64,000 bases of DNA from Paraburkholderia hayleyella (GCF_009455685.1 NZ_QPES01000001.1:372001-436000), one strand, 5' to 3'. Shown: positions 53,729-63,202, counted from the stretch's first letter. Numbers and translations: made by a program. The notes: a model not told the origin generated them from the sequence alone.

Positions 53729-55411
53729 TCAGACCGCGAAGGCCCGTTCGATGAGCGCAGCGTGATCGAAGGTTGCAGGCAGCGTGCCATAGATTCGTCC
53801 GTTGTCGCCGCAGTTATCGGCGAGCCGCGTGGCGATGAAAGCGTCGGCTACCGCAGGTGGCGCGTATTGCACCAGCAGTGTCGCCTGCGCCAGCAGGACG
53901 ATTTGCTGCGCGATCCGGCGTGCCGAGGCTTCCCGCATGGCGGCATCGGTTGCCAATGCGGCCGTGAGCCGTGTCAGCGCTGCCTGCAAGGCGGGCTCGT
54001 TGTGCGCTACGGCTTGCCACGCCGCGAGCAGCGCATGCGCGGCATCCGGCTCGCGCTCGATGGCGCGCAGCACATCGAGACACATCACATTGCCCGAGCC
54101 TTCCCAGATCGAATTGACCGGTGCTTCCCGATACAGCCGGGCCATGGGCCCGTCTTCGACATAGCCATTGCCCCCCCAGACTTCCATCGCTTCTCCGGTG
54201 AATTCGAGCGCACGTTTGCACACCCAGAATTTCGCCGCCGGGGTGACGATGCGTTGCCACCCGCGTTCTTCCGCGGCGTGGGCGGTTTCTTCGAAAGCAC
54301 GTGCCAGACGCATGAAAAGCACCGTGGCCGCTTCGGTTTCGAGCGCGAGATCGGCTAGCACATTGCGCATCAACGGCTGTTCGATGAGGCGCCGGCCGAA
54401 GGCGCTGCGGTGCCGCGCATGATGAATCGCCTGCACCAGCGCCGCTCGCATGAGTGCCGCGCTGCCAATCACGCAGTCGAGCCGCGTGTAGCTGGCCATT
54501 TCGATGATGGTCGGTATGCCGCGCCCCTCATCGCCAATCAGGATGCCGAAGGCCTGATCGAATTCGACTTCGCTGCTGGCGTTTGAGCGGTTGCCGAGCT
54601 TGTTTTTCAGGCGTTGCACCTGCACCGCGTTCTTGCTGCCGTCGGGTGCAAAACGTGGCACGAAAAAGCACGACAAGCCTGCGTGTTCGCTGGTGCGCGC
54701 TAGCACCAGATGGGCATCGCACTGTGGCGCGGAGAAAAACCATTTATGCCCCACCAGCCGGTAATGCGCCCCGCGCCCGCCGCCGTGCGTCGGAAACGCC
54801 TGAGTCTGGTTGCTGCGCACGTCCGAGCCACCCTGTTTCTCGGTCATGCCCATGCCGATCATCGCGCTGCGCTTGTGCGTCAAGGGCAGATCGCGCGCAT
54901 CGTGTTCCCTGCTGTAGAGCTTGTCGCGTAGCGTGTCGAAGAGCGCGGGTTCGCGCTGTAAGACGGGGATGCTGGCGAAGGTCATCGTGAGCGGACAAAG
55001 CGAGCCTGATTCGAGCTGCGCATGCAGAAAATAGCCTGCGCAACGCGCGCTCATCGCGCCAGGCTGGGGCTGCGAAAACGGTAGCGCATGCAGGTCCTGG
55101 CGCCGCAGCAACGTGAGCAGCGTGTGCCAGGCGGGGTGGAACTCCAGCGCGTCGATTCGTTCGCCCCGAGGGCTGTGCGTGAAAAGCTCGGGGCTATGGC
55201 GGTTCGCCAGATCGGCGAGCGCCTGCACTTGCGCGCTGCTCAGCGCGGCGCCGTCGCGTAGCAGCGCCGCCCGATGCCAGGCCGCGCCGTTGCGCTCGAG
55301 CGCGGCACTCAGCGCGGGATCGCTGGCGAACAGGTTGTAATCAACGAGCGGCGGCACCTGATTGGTGATTTCATGCGTAGAGCGCGTGTGGCCGGGTTTT
55401 AATGTTTCCAT
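53729..55411 (-). CDS. AidB-type acyl-CoA dehydrogenase
   Basis: A 560-residue flavoprotein of the AidB branch of acyl-CoA dehydrogenases, known in E. coli for a role in the alkylation stress response; the native substrate is not clear. It has MGMTEKQGGSDVRSNQT, VGHKWFFSAPQCDAHL, LKNKLGNRSNASSEVEF and EVWGGNGYVEDGPMARLYRE. ATG 55411 is chosen (GGAGA upstream, METLKPGHTRSTHE start); the frame is open to 55507. It lies upstream of the aldehyde dehydrogenase on the same strand, 60 bases apart, so they may share a message. Confidence 0.88.
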   Translation of the reverse strand: METLKPGHTRSTHEITNQVPPLVDYNLFASDPALSAALERNGAAWHRAALLRDGAALSSAQVQALADLANRHSPELFTHSPRGERIDALEFHPAWHTLLTLLRRQDLHALPFSQPQPGAMSARCAGYFLHAQLESGSLCPLTMTFASIPVLQREPALFDTLRDKLYSREHDARDLPLTHKRSAMIGMGMTEKQGGSDVRSNQTQAFPTHGGGRGAHYRLVGHKWFFSAPQCDAHLVLARTSEHAGLSCFFVPRFAPDGSKNAVQVQRLKNKLGNRSNASSEVEFDQAFGILIGDEGRGIPTIIEMASYTRLDCVIGSAALMRAALVQAIHHARHRSAFGRRLIEQPLMRNVLADLALETEAATVLFMRLARAFEETAHAAEERGWQRIVTPAAKFWVCKRALEFTGEAMEVWGGNGYVEDGPMARLYREAPVNSIWEGSGNVMCLDVLRAIEREPDAAHALLAAWQAVAHNEPALQAALTRLTAALATDAAMREASARRIAQQIVLLAQATLLVQYAPPAVADAFIATRLADNCGDNGRIYGTLPATFDHAALIERAFAV

Positions 55412-55817
55412 TTGCTGTCTCCGAGTACGTGACTGTCGTCGCTGGCATGAACGCAGTGCGTTAAAACAACGCTGATCCAGGCGATGCGCGCAAGGCCTTT
55501 GCATCATAGGTGCGCGTTGCCGCTTGCGACACCCATTTCATGTAGAGGGCGGGCTCAGCCTTGCGGATAAAGGCCTGAGCAGAAAACCGGCTGTAAGAAA
55601 AATTCAATAAAAATTGAGAATTGAATTAAAAAAAGCTGATTTAAATAATGAGACTGATATGAGTTGTTTTTATGGGTTTGGGAATTTTCCCAGGGTTGGC
55701 TCAGTATTTTCTCCACCGTTCGTCAGATTAAATTTTTGAGATTTTTCCGACCTTATAATCGTGCCGCAAAAATGAGCAAGCCAAGGGGCGGCTCGCGTTA
55801 TTCGGGGAAAGTGGTTA
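55412..55817. other. Divergent intergenic region before the DUF937/OmpA gene
   Basis: A 406-base region, AT-rich from about 55590. It holds a perfect TATAAT and probably the promoters of both flanking genes. No gene supported; a frame at 55664 lacks protein character. Confidence 0.6.
55754..55759 (+). promoter_or_regulatory. Candidate -10 box for the DUF937/OmpA gene
   Basis: A perfect TATAAT lies 58 bases before the start codon. The -35 region is AT-rich without a good TTGACA at the usual distance, so only the -10 is reported. Confidence 0.45.
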
Positions 55818-58016
55818 ATGAATGTTTACGTGATTCAACAGGTTCGATCGGCGGTGACCGATGATGTGGTTCGGCTATTGGCCAAGGGGCTGGGGCAGCC
55901 CCCCCAGGCGACTCATGCCGTGATGATGGCCACGTTGCCCGCGCTGGTCGCCGCGTTGATGAAGCGGAGCGCGATGCCGGAAGGTGCGCGCTCACTGTAT
56001 GCGCTTTTGCTGGAGCCGCAAGTCAATGCGCGAATCGGCGAGCAACTGCCTCAACTGATTGCGCATACGGCGGGACTGAACCAGTTGGCGTTGGCTGGCA
56101 GACAGTTGATCGAGCAGGCGATAGCCATGCGTGTAGACCCTCTGAGCGAAGTCATCGCCAGGCAGACCGGCGCGACATCGCAGGCGACGTATGCGCTAGT
56201 CGGCATTTTCGGCGCGATGGTGCTGGGCGTGCTGAAGCATTCTCTGCTTGAGGCTCATGCGGGGAGCGATGCGTTGCCTATGCTGCTGGCGCAGCAGGCA
56301 CCCGATGTCAGCAGGCAGATGAATGATGATTTGTGTGTGTCGTTGGGACTGGGCGCTGTGGCGAGCTTGAATGGCAGCGTCGTCATGCAGTTGAATGCTA
56401 CCGCCGCCAGCCTTGCGCAGACTTCGTCTGGCGTGTCAGGTAAGCCGGGTGCGTCAGGTAAGGCTGGCGTGGATAAAGTATCGGTTGTGGGTCCGAAAGC
56501 GGGTACGGCAAGAGCATCATCGACGGCTTCGACTAATGGGGCGACGGGTAAGGAAGAGTCTTCACGAGCCGCGTTGTGGGGGCTGTTAATCATCATCATC
56601 GTCGTAGCAGCGGTTTTCTATGTGCGTAAGTCTCAGGATGAGCGGCAGAACAGCACCATGACTTCGTTTCATGCTATTCCAGTCGCCCCCGCCGGGACCG
56701 GGAACGCTACCAGCGGTACCTCTACTGGGAGCGTTGCTCGTGCTGCCGACGCTTCGCAGTCTGGCGCCGCAGTTGCATCGTGGAATTCCCGAGGCGCGGA
56801 GGCGGGTGCTGCCATGAACTGGTCCCAGCCTGACTCATTCGCCCCTGGGAAAGTTGCCGGCGCTACGCCTGGCGCTACGTCTGGCGTCAATGCTGCCCGT
56901 GCGGATGGCGCTACGTCTGGCGCCAATGCCACCCGTGCGGATAGCGCTACGTCTGGCGCCAATGCCGCTCGTGCGGATAGCGCTACGTCTGGCGCCAATG
57001 CCGCTCGTGCGGATAGCGCTACGCCCGCTGCCAATGCCGCTCGTGCGGATAGCGCTGCGCCCGCTGCCAATGCCGCCCGTGCGGATAGCGCTACGTCTGG
57101 CGCCAATGCCGCTCGTGCGGATAGCGCTACGTCTGGCGCCAATGCCACCCGTACAGCTAGCGCTACGCCTGCCGCCAATGCGGCCCGGGCGGTTGGCGCT
57201 TCGCAGCCTGGTGCCGCGAATGTGCCGATGCAGCGTTCGATGCTGGTGTTTAGTGTCGATGCTGCTGGCGTGCCTTCGCTGACTGCGCGTCTGGGCAGCG
57301 AAGACGAGCGTGCTGCGCTAGCCAAAAAACTGACGAAAAAATTCGGTCAGCATTTTTCAGGCGATTTCGACGTTAATCCCTCGATCGAGTCATCGGACTG
57401 GCTTGCTCATCTCGATGCCTTTTTGCCATTGATGACGCAACCCGGCGCGGAACTGTGGCTGGCGGGTAACCAGATAGAACTGAGTGGCAGCGCAACACGC
57501 GCCAGCGATAACTGGGTTGGGCGACTGCGCGAGAAGCTGGGTGGGCGCTATAACATCACTATATTTAGCGCTGAGCAAGCCGTGGCGCATGCCTCTGGGC
57601 AATTTCAGGCCAAGGTCAAGGCGTTGCTGGCCGAAAATGGGCCATGCGATGCAGCTAGTTTTGCCAAAACGCTGAATATCCAGGTGATTGATTTTTCGTC
57701 TGGCAGCACGCACGTTCCGGCATCCGCGGTGGCTAACCTTAAAGCGTCTGCTCAGGCGCTCAAGCGTTGTGCGGCGAGCGGCAAGCGGGTGACGCTCAAC
57801 GTGGCGGGCTATTCGGATAACGTGGGCACGCCAGCGGACAATCTGCGTTTGTCGCAAATGCGTGCGGCTTCGGTGCGGGCGTTCCTCGTGAGTGAGGGCG
57901 TGCCTGCCGGGTCGCTGCATGCGGTGGGTTACGGCCAGATCCATCCCGTGGCGAGCAATGATACGGAAGGTGGCCGTTTCGCTAACCGGCGCATCGAATT
58001 TACGGGTAGTCAGTGA
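55818..58016 (+). CDS. DUF937-OmpA fusion membrane protein with 12-residue repeats
   Basis: A 732-residue protein of unknown function in three parts. Residues 1-190 resemble DUF937 (TLPALVAALMKRSA, IARQTGATSQATYALVG). A membrane helix follows (LWGLLIIIIVVAAVFYV, near 255-275), then a tract of about nine 12-residue repeats of type RADSATSGANAA (near 350-455). The C-terminal 120 residues are an OmpA-like peptidoglycan-binding domain with VIDFSSGSTHVP, LNVAGYSDNVGTPADNLRLS and GRFANRRIEF. This suggests a link from the inner membrane to the cell wall, the repeats acting as a spacer. GGGGAA precedes the ATG. Confidence 0.82.
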   Translation: MNVYVIQQVRSAVTDDVVRLLAKGLGQPPQATHAVMMATLPALVAALMKRSAMPEGARSLYALLLEPQVNARIGEQLPQLIAHTAGLNQLALAGRQLIEQAIAMRVDPLSEVIARQTGATSQATYALVGIFGAMVLGVLKHSLLEAHAGSDALPMLLAQQAPDVSRQMNDDLCVSLGLGAVASLNGSVVMQLNATAASLAQTSSGVSGKPGASGKAGVDKVSVVGPKAGTARASSTASTNGATGKEESSRAALWGLLIIIIVVAAVFYVRKSQDERQNSTMTSFHAIPVAPAGTGNATSGTSTGSVARAADASQSGAAVASWNSRGAEAGAAMNWSQPDSFAPGKVAGATPGATSGVNAARADGATSGANATRADSATSGANAARADSATSGANAARADSATPAANAARADSAAPAANAARADSATSGANAARADSATSGANATRTASATPAANAARAVGASQPGAANVPMQRSMLVFSVDAAGVPSLTARLGSEDERAALAKKLTKKFGQHFSGDFDVNPSIESSDWLAHLDAFLPLMTQPGAELWLAGNQIELSGSATRASDNWVGRLREKLGGRYNITIFSAEQAVAHASGQFQAKVKALLAENGPCDAASFAKTLNIQVIDFSSGSTHVPASAVANLKASAQALKRCAASGKRVTLNVAGYSDNVGTPADNLRLSQMRAASVRAFLVSEGVPAGSLHAVGYGQIHPVASNDTEGGRFANRRIEFTGSQ
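56871..57188 (+). repeat. 36-bp coding tandem repeat
   Basis: Eight full 36-base units (first 56901-56936, last 57153-57188) plus partial ones at the edges. Units differ by a few bases, mainly TCTGGC against CCCGCT. They encode the ADSATSGANAAR-type spacer. Confidence 0.92.
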
Positions 58017-58184
58017 AATTAATCAAAGAAGCTATTGATTGATTTATGCGGAGTTTATGCGCTCGGAGTTTTAGGCGGGCGAATAAGCAGAAATAAGCAG
58101 AAAAATAAGCAGAAAATAAATGGATGAATAAAAAAGCGAACGACTCGATGCGCTAAACGAAGTCATTTTTTGCGATGGTTCTGG

Positions 58185-58224
58185 CAGGCTGTCCGGTATT
58201 TTGACCGGGCGGCCTGTTTTTTTT
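58185..58224 (+). terminator. Intrinsic terminator after the DUF937/OmpA gene
   Basis: A 13-bp stem (58185-58197/58204-58216, two G-U pairs) with loop ATTTTG is followed by eight T (58217-58224). Confidence 0.92.
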
Positions 58225-58273
58225 AAAGGTTTGATACTGGGCTGAATGCCTGGCCCGGTTTTCACCCCTGATT

Positions 58274-58282
58274 TGCTACAAT
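58274..58282 (+). promoter_or_regulatory. Extended -10 promoter for the ahcY riboswitch transcript
   Basis: TGCTACAAT is an extended -10 element (TGn plus TACAAT) 12 bases before the riboswitch. The -35 region is poor, as is usual for extended -10 promoters. Confidence 0.6.
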
Positions 58283-58294
58283 CGCGCTTCTTTT

Positions 58295-58404
58295 CTCCGA
58301 GGAGCGTTGCGACGGGGCATCCCGCCAGGCTCGGAGGCATTCAATCGGAAGGGCTGGTGTGCATGCGGAATGCATCGTTGGCTTTACCTGTCGAACGGCG
58401 CTCA
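58295..58404 (+). promoter_or_regulatory. SAH riboswitch upstream of ahcY
   Basis: The conserved aptamer can be read directly: CTCCGAGGAGCGTTGCGAC (58295-58313), then GCCAGGCTCGGAG (58324-58336) closing P1, and a distal AACGGCGCTCACG (58394-58406). GAGCG (58302-58306) can pair with CGCTC (58399-58403) as the pseudoknot. This class senses S-adenosylhomocysteine and turns on its removal; the ribosome-binding site lies 20 bases further on, so translation or transcript stability may be controlled. Confidence 0.93.
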
Positions 58405-58436
58405 CGTCAAATTCCTAGTTTACAAAGGAGGGCGTG

Positions 58437-59858
58437 ATGAACGCCGTAGCTCAATCTTCCCAAGGTTCACAAGATTTCGTCGTCGCCGACATGGGGTTGG
58501 CTGCCTGGGGTCGTAAAGAACTCAATATTGCTGAAACGGAAATGCCGGGCCTCATGCAGGTGCGTGACGAATACAAGTCGCAGCAGCCGCTCAAGGGCGC
58601 GCGCGTGGCGGGTTCGTTGCACATGACGATCCAGACGGGTGTGTTGATCGAAACGCTCACGGCGCTGGGCGCTGATGTGCGCTGGGCTTCATGCAATATC
58701 TTCTCGACTCAGGATCACGCAGCCGCCGCCATCGCGCAAAGCGGCACGCCGGTTTTTGCCTTCAAGGGCGAATCGCTCGACGAATACTGGGAGTTTTCGC
58801 ACCGTATTTTCGAATGGCCGAATGGCGAATTCGCCAACATGATCCTCGACGACGGCGGCGATGCCACGTTGCTGCTGATCCTCGGCGCGAAAGCGGAAAA
58901 AGATCGCTCCGTGCTGGCCAAGCCCACCAACGAAGAAGAAGTTGCGCTATACAAATCGATCGCCAGCCATCTGGATGCAGATCCGGTGTGGTACTCGACG
59001 CGTCTGGCACACATCAAGGGCGTTACCGAAGAAACCACCACGGGCGTGCACCGTCTGTACCAGATGGAAAAAGAAGGTCGTCTGCCATTCCCGGCTTTCA
59101 ACGTGAACGACTCCGTAACCAAATCGAAGTTCGACAACCTGTATGGCTGCCGCGAATCACTGGTGGATGGCATCAAGCGCGCCACCGACGTGATGATCGC
59201 AGGCAAGATCGCCGTGGTGGCAGGCTATGGCGATGTGGGCAAGGGGTGCGCGCAATCGCTGCGTGGCCTGGGCGCTACGGTGTGGGTGACCGAGATCGAT
59301 CCGATTTGCGCCTTGCAGGCCGCGATGGAAGGCTATCGTGTCGTAACGATGGAATATGCGGCCGACAAGGCCGATATCTTTGTGACGGCAACGGGTAACT
59401 TTCATGTGATCGGCCACGATCACATGAAGGCGATGCGCCATAACGCGATTGTTTGCAATATCGGTCACTTCGATTCCGAAATTGATATCGCCTCGACACG
59501 CCAGTACCAGTGGGAAAACATCAAGCCGCAAGTCGATCACATTATTTTCCCGGACGGCAAACGCGTGATCTTGCTGGCCGAGGGCCGCCTGGTGAACCTG
59601 GGTTGCGCGACGGGCCACCCGTCGTTCGTGATGTCGAATTCGTTCACCAACCAGACGCTCGCGCAAATCGAGCTGTTCACGCGCGGCGAACAGTACGAAA
59701 ACAAGGTGTACGTGCTGCCCAAGCAACTGGACGAGAAAGTGGCGCGCCTGCATCTGGCACGCATCGGCGCTAATCTGACCGTGTTGTCGGAAGAACAGGC
59801 GGGCTATATCGGCGTGGATCGCAATGGTCCGTTCAAGCCGAACCACTATCGTTATTAA
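58437..59858 (+). CDS. ahcY: S-adenosylhomocysteine hydrolase
   Basis: AhcY splits S-adenosylhomocysteine into adenosine and homocysteine, clearing the product of methylation. The 473-residue protein has HMTIQTGVLIETL, the NAD fold VAGYGDVGKGCAQSLRG, TGNFHVIGHDHM, and the C-terminal GPFKPNHYRY that reaches into the partner subunit. ATG 58437 is preferred to GTG 58434 since AAAGGAG (58424-58430) is better spaced. The gene is preceded by an SAH riboswitch, so substrate probably induces it, and is followed by a membrane protein gene and metF. Confidence 0.98.
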   Translation: MNAVAQSSQGSQDFVVADMGLAAWGRKELNIAETEMPGLMQVRDEYKSQQPLKGARVAGSLHMTIQTGVLIETLTALGADVRWASCNIFSTQDHAAAAIAQSGTPVFAFKGESLDEYWEFSHRIFEWPNGEFANMILDDGGDATLLLILGAKAEKDRSVLAKPTNEEEVALYKSIASHLDADPVWYSTRLAHIKGVTEETTTGVHRLYQMEKEGRLPFPAFNVNDSVTKSKFDNLYGCRESLVDGIKRATDVMIAGKIAVVAGYGDVGKGCAQSLRGLGATVWVTEIDPICALQAAMEGYRVVTMEYAADKADIFVTATGNFHVIGHDHMKAMRHNAIVCNIGHFDSEIDIASTRQYQWENIKPQVDHIIFPDGKRVILLAEGRLVNLGCATGHPSFVMSNSFTNQTLAQIELFTRGEQYENKVYVLPKQLDEKVARLHLARIGANLTVLSEEQAGYIGVDRNGPFKPNHYRY

Positions 59859-59900
59859 ACCTTCGATGACGTCATGAAGTAAGACCCGCGCGCGCCTGTT

Positions 59901-59928
59901 CTGGTTTGTACTGTCTGGTTTGTACTGT
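59901..59928 (+). repeat. 14-bp direct repeat in the ahcY 3' gap
   Basis: CTGGTTTGTACTGT occurs twice in tandem with a partial third. No function evident. Confidence 0.7.
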
Positions 59929-60017
59929 CTGGCCCGGGTGTCGCGCGGGGTTGGGTCTGCGGTTTTATTCGACTGCGTTCGCCTGGTGCCAAACGTCTAT
60001 TTTCATCGGAGGCTTGC

Positions 60018-60380
60018 ATGCCTTATATGCCTTATTTGCTGACCTGGCTGATCAATGCGCTGGCGTTGCTGGCGATTACATACATCGTGCCGTCGATCCA
60101 CATCCGCAACTTTGGGACCGCGTTGATCGTCGCTATCGTGCTGGGGCTGATCAATTCGTTTTTGCGTCCGCTGCTGCTTATCCTGACGCTGCCGGTGACC
60201 GTGCTCACGCTTGGGTTTTTCATTCTGGTAGTGAATGCGCTGTGTTTCTGGCTGTGTGCGTCATTGCTCAAGGGTTTCGAAGTCTCAGGGTTCTGGTCCG
60301 CGTTTTTCGGTTCGATCCTGTACAGCATTGTTTCGTGGATGCTGTCCGCGCTGATTCTCGGCAATCGCGGCATCAACTGA
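60018..60380 (+). CDS. Small holin-like (phage holin 4 family) membrane protein
   Basis: A 120-residue integral membrane protein with four hydrophobic segments: LLTWLINALALLAITYIV, ALIVAIVLGLINSFL, LLLILTLPVTVLTLGFFIL and a C-terminal ILYSIVSWMLSALIL. The family includes many chromosomal proteins unrelated to phage; function unknown. GGAGG precedes the ATG. Its place between ahcY and metF recurs in Burkholderia as far as I recall, so it may share their message. Confidence 0.85.
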   Translation: MPYMPYLLTWLINALALLAITYIVPSIHIRNFGTALIVAIVLGLINSFLRPLLLILTLPVTVLTLGFFILVVNALCFWLCASLLKGFEVSGFWSAFFGSILYSIVSWMLSALILGNRGIN

Positions 60381-60429
60381 CGCCGGCGGTTTTTCTTTTG
60401 CACACTGTGCCTACCGTGCCCACTGACTC

Positions 60430-61269
60430 ATGAATCCGATCGAACTTTCATTCGAATTTTTCCCGCCGAAAACGCAAGAAGGCATCGAGAAGCTGCGCGT
60501 GACACGCGCTCAACTCGCGCGTCTGAACCCCAAGTTTGTTTCGGTCACGTTTGGCGCAGGGGGCTCGACCCAGCAAGGCACGCTCGACACCGTGGTCGAA
60601 ATGGCCCGCGAGGGCTTGCTGGCGGCACCGCACCTGTCATGCATCGGTTCTTCGAAAGACAGCTTGCGCGCCATTCTTAACGAGTACCGCACGCAGGGCA
60701 TTCGCCATATCGTCGCGCTGCGCGGTGACCTGCCTTCGGGCATGGGTGAGGTCGGTGAGCTGCGTTACGCCTCCGAGCTGGTGAGTTTTATCCGGACGGA
60801 GTTCGGCGACTGGTTCTGGATTGAAGTCGCGGGCTATCCGGAATACCACCCGCAAGCGCGTTCGCCCAGCGATGATATGGCGAACTTTGCCCGCAAGGTC
60901 AAAGCGGGCGCGAATTCCGTGATTACCCAGTACTTCTTTAATGCCGACGCGTATTTCCGTTTTGTCGACGATGCCCGCAAGCTGGGCGTCGACGTGCCGA
61001 TCGTGCCGGGCATTATGCCGATCACCAATTTTTCGCAACTCATGCGCTTTTCCGAAATGTGCGGCGCGGAAGTGCCACGCTGGGTGGCGCGGCGGCTAGA
61101 GGGCTTTGGCGATGACCGCGATGCGATTCGCGCGTTTGGTCTCGATGTCGTGACCGGTTTGTGCCAGCGCCTGATCGATGCGGGCGTGCCGGGCTTGCAT
61201 TTCTACACGCTGAATGGCGCTGCGGCAACGCGCGCCATTTGCGAGCGTCTGGGCGCGGCCACGGCTTGA
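60430..61269 (+). CDS. metF: 5,10-methylenetetrahydrofolate reductase
   Basis: MetF makes 5-methyltetrahydrofolate for methionine synthesis. The 279-residue protein has the N-terminal FEFFPPKTQEG with the catalytic Glu, VSVTFGAGGST, IVALRGDLP and EYHPQ, all typical of the FAD-dependent bacterial enzyme. Together with ahcY it completes the methyl cycle: homocysteine from AhcY is the acceptor for the methyl group MetF supplies. Confidence 0.97.
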   Translation: MNPIELSFEFFPPKTQEGIEKLRVTRAQLARLNPKFVSVTFGAGGSTQQGTLDTVVEMAREGLLAAPHLSCIGSSKDSLRAILNEYRTQGIRHIVALRGDLPSGMGEVGELRYASELVSFIRTEFGDWFWIEVAGYPEYHPQARSPSDDMANFARKVKAGANSVITQYFFNADAYFRFVDDARKLGVDVPIVPGIMPITNFSQLMRFSEMCGAEVPRWVARRLEGFGDDRDAIRAFGLDVVTGLCQRLIDAGVPGLHFYTLNGAAATRAICERLGAATA

Positions 61270-61439
61270 GCCGGGGCGAAAGGTTGTGGCGTCATGCTGC
61301 CTTGGGCGTAGCCTGGGGTGGCATACCTTGAGCACGACGCACGACGTGTTCCTGTCGCGCATTTCAGACGATGGTCCAAGCCACTTCCCTGCCTATTTTC
61401 ATAGCTGCCCATGTTAGAGCCGCAGCGAATTTCGTCTGC

Positions 61440-61469
61440 TTGTTGTTGCCGTTTTGGCTCAAGTAATAT
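61440..61469 (+). promoter_or_regulatory. Candidate sigma-70 promoter for dppA
   Basis: TTGTTG (61440-61445), an 18-base spacer and TAATAT (61464-61469) lie 44 bases before the start codon. The match is moderate. Confidence 0.4.
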
Positions 61470-61513
61470 CGCGCTACGCTGGCGTTAGCCAGTCCGAACC
61501 TGGAGGAGGACAC

Positions 61514-63142
61514 ATGAAACAAAATAACCGGTTGCGCGCCATGAGGATCACGGCTTTAGGCGCTGCAACAGCCGCATCGCTGTTTGCGGCCAGCCTGGCT
61601 CAGGCGCAGATTCCCAACAAGACGCTAGTCTACTGTTCCGAGGGTAGCCCGGCAGGTTTCGATCCGGCGCAATACACCACGGGCACGGATTTCACCGCCA
61701 ATACGTTCACCGTCTATAACCGTCTGGTTGAGTTCGAGCGAGGCGGCACGAAGGTCGAACCTGGCCTCGCTGAGAAATGGGACATTTCCGCAGATGGCAA
61801 AACCTATACCTTCCATTTGCGCCACGGCGTGAAATTTCATACGACGACGTACTTCAAACCGTCACGGGAATTCAATGCGGACGATGTCGTGTTCTCGTTC
61901 GAACGCATGCTGGACAGCAACAACGCCTTTCGCCGCGCGTATCCCACGCAGTTTCCGTACTTCACTGACATGGGCCTCGACAAGCTGATCACCAAGGTTG
62001 AGAAGGTCGATCCGTACACCATCAAGTTCACGCTCAAGGAAGTCAACGCCCCCTTCATCCAGAATCTGGCGATGGAATACGCGTCGATTCTTTCGGCTGA
62101 ATATGCCAGCCAGTTGATGAAAGCGGGCAAGGCCGCGGATATCAACCAGAAGCCCATTGGCACCGGTCCGTTTATTTTCCGCAGCTATACCAAGGACGCG
62201 ACGATCCGCTTCGATGGCAATCCCGATTATTGGAAGCGAGGTGAAGTCAAGCTGTCGAAGCTGATTTTCTCGATTACGCCGGATGCCGGCGTGCGCGTGC
62301 AAAAACTCAAGCGCGACGAATGCCAGGTGATGAGCTATCCGCGTCCTGCCGACATCGCGCCACTCAAGGCGGAGCCCAACATCGCCATGCCGTCGCAACC
62401 GGGTTTCAATCTCGGTTACCTGTCGTACAACGTGGCGCACAAGCCCGTGGACAAACTCGAAGTGCGTCAGGCGCTGGATATGGCGATCAACAAAAAAGCC
62501 ATTATCGATTCGGTCTATCAGGGTGCGGGCCAGCCCGCGACCAACCCCATGCCGCCGACACAATGGTCCTACGACAAAAACCTGAAAAGCGCGGCCTACG
62601 ATCCGGTGAAAGCCAAGGCGCTGCTGGCGAAGGCGGGCTTTCCGAATGGTTTCGATATTTCGCTGTGGGCGATGCCGGTGCAACGCGCCTATAACCCGAA
62701 CGCGCGCTTGATGGCGGAAATGGTTCAGGCGGACTGGGCCAAAATCGGCGTGCGCGCGAAGATCGTTACCTACGAATGGGGCGAATACATCAAACGCGCT
62801 CATGCCGGCGAAGATGACACCATGCTGATTGGCTGGACGGGCGATAACGGCGACCCGGACAACTGGCTGGGTACGTTGCTGAGCTGCGATGCGATGAACG
62901 GCAACAACTTCTCGAAGTGGTGTTACAAGCCGTTCGATGCACTGGTGCAAAAGGGCCGGGAAACCGTCGATCAGGCGCAACGCACGAAGTTCTACGTCGA
63001 TGCGCAGCAGATCTTCGCGCAGCAACTGCCGTTCTCGCCGATTGCGCACTCGACCGTGTATCAGCCGGTCAGCAAGAAAGTCATCGACATGCGCATTGAG
63101 CCGCTCGGCTACGCGCGTTTTGATGGCGTTGGGCTGCAATAA
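61514..63142 (+). CDS. dppA: Dipeptide ABC transporter substrate-binding protein
   Basis: A periplasmic solute-binding protein of the family 5 (DppA/OppA). The 542-residue precursor has a signal peptide ending SLAQA, then KTLVYCSEGSPAGFDPAQ at the mature start, typical of DppA, and DNGDPDNWLGTLLSCDA near the C-terminus. The ATG follows GGAGGAGGA (61502-61510). A permease gene lies 127 bases downstream beyond a hairpin. Di- or oligopeptide specificity is by family only; haem or delta-aminolevulinate can also be cargo. Confidence 0.94.
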   Translation: MKQNNRLRAMRITALGAATAASLFAASLAQAQIPNKTLVYCSEGSPAGFDPAQYTTGTDFTANTFTVYNRLVEFERGGTKVEPGLAEKWDISADGKTYTFHLRHGVKFHTTTYFKPSREFNADDVVFSFERMLDSNNAFRRAYPTQFPYFTDMGLDKLITKVEKVDPYTIKFTLKEVNAPFIQNLAMEYASILSAEYASQLMKAGKAADINQKPIGTGPFIFRSYTKDATIRFDGNPDYWKRGEVKLSKLIFSITPDAGVRVQKLKRDECQVMSYPRPADIAPLKAEPNIAMPSQPGFNLGYLSYNVAHKPVDKLEVRQALDMAINKKAIIDSVYQGAGQPATNPMPPTQWSYDKNLKSAAYDPVKAKALLAKAGFPNGFDISLWAMPVQRAYNPNARLMAEMVQADWAKIGVRAKIVTYEWGEYIKRAHAGEDDTMLIGWTGDNGDPDNWLGTLLSCDAMNGNNFSKWCYKPFDALVQKGRETVDQAQRTKFYVDAQQIFAQQLPFSPIAHSTVYQPVSKKVIDMRIEPLGYARFDGVGLQ

Positions 63143-63202
63143 AGTGCGCGCATGAAGGGCTGTAGCCTGATTTCGCTGCATTGAAAAATAAAGCGAAGTA
63201 GC

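Noticed and set aside
56871..57188. 36-bp repeats that might suggest a CRISPR array
   Set aside because: The units are directly adjacent without spacers and encode an in-frame peptide repeat.
56854..57282. Second open frame through the 36-bp repeat
   Set aside because: Any frame stays open across a stop-free repeat; the other frame gives a Leu/Arg/Pro repeat without start signals.
60018..60380. Holin-like gene as evidence of a prophage
   Set aside because: No other phage genes nearby, and this family is common on chromosomes next to metabolic genes.
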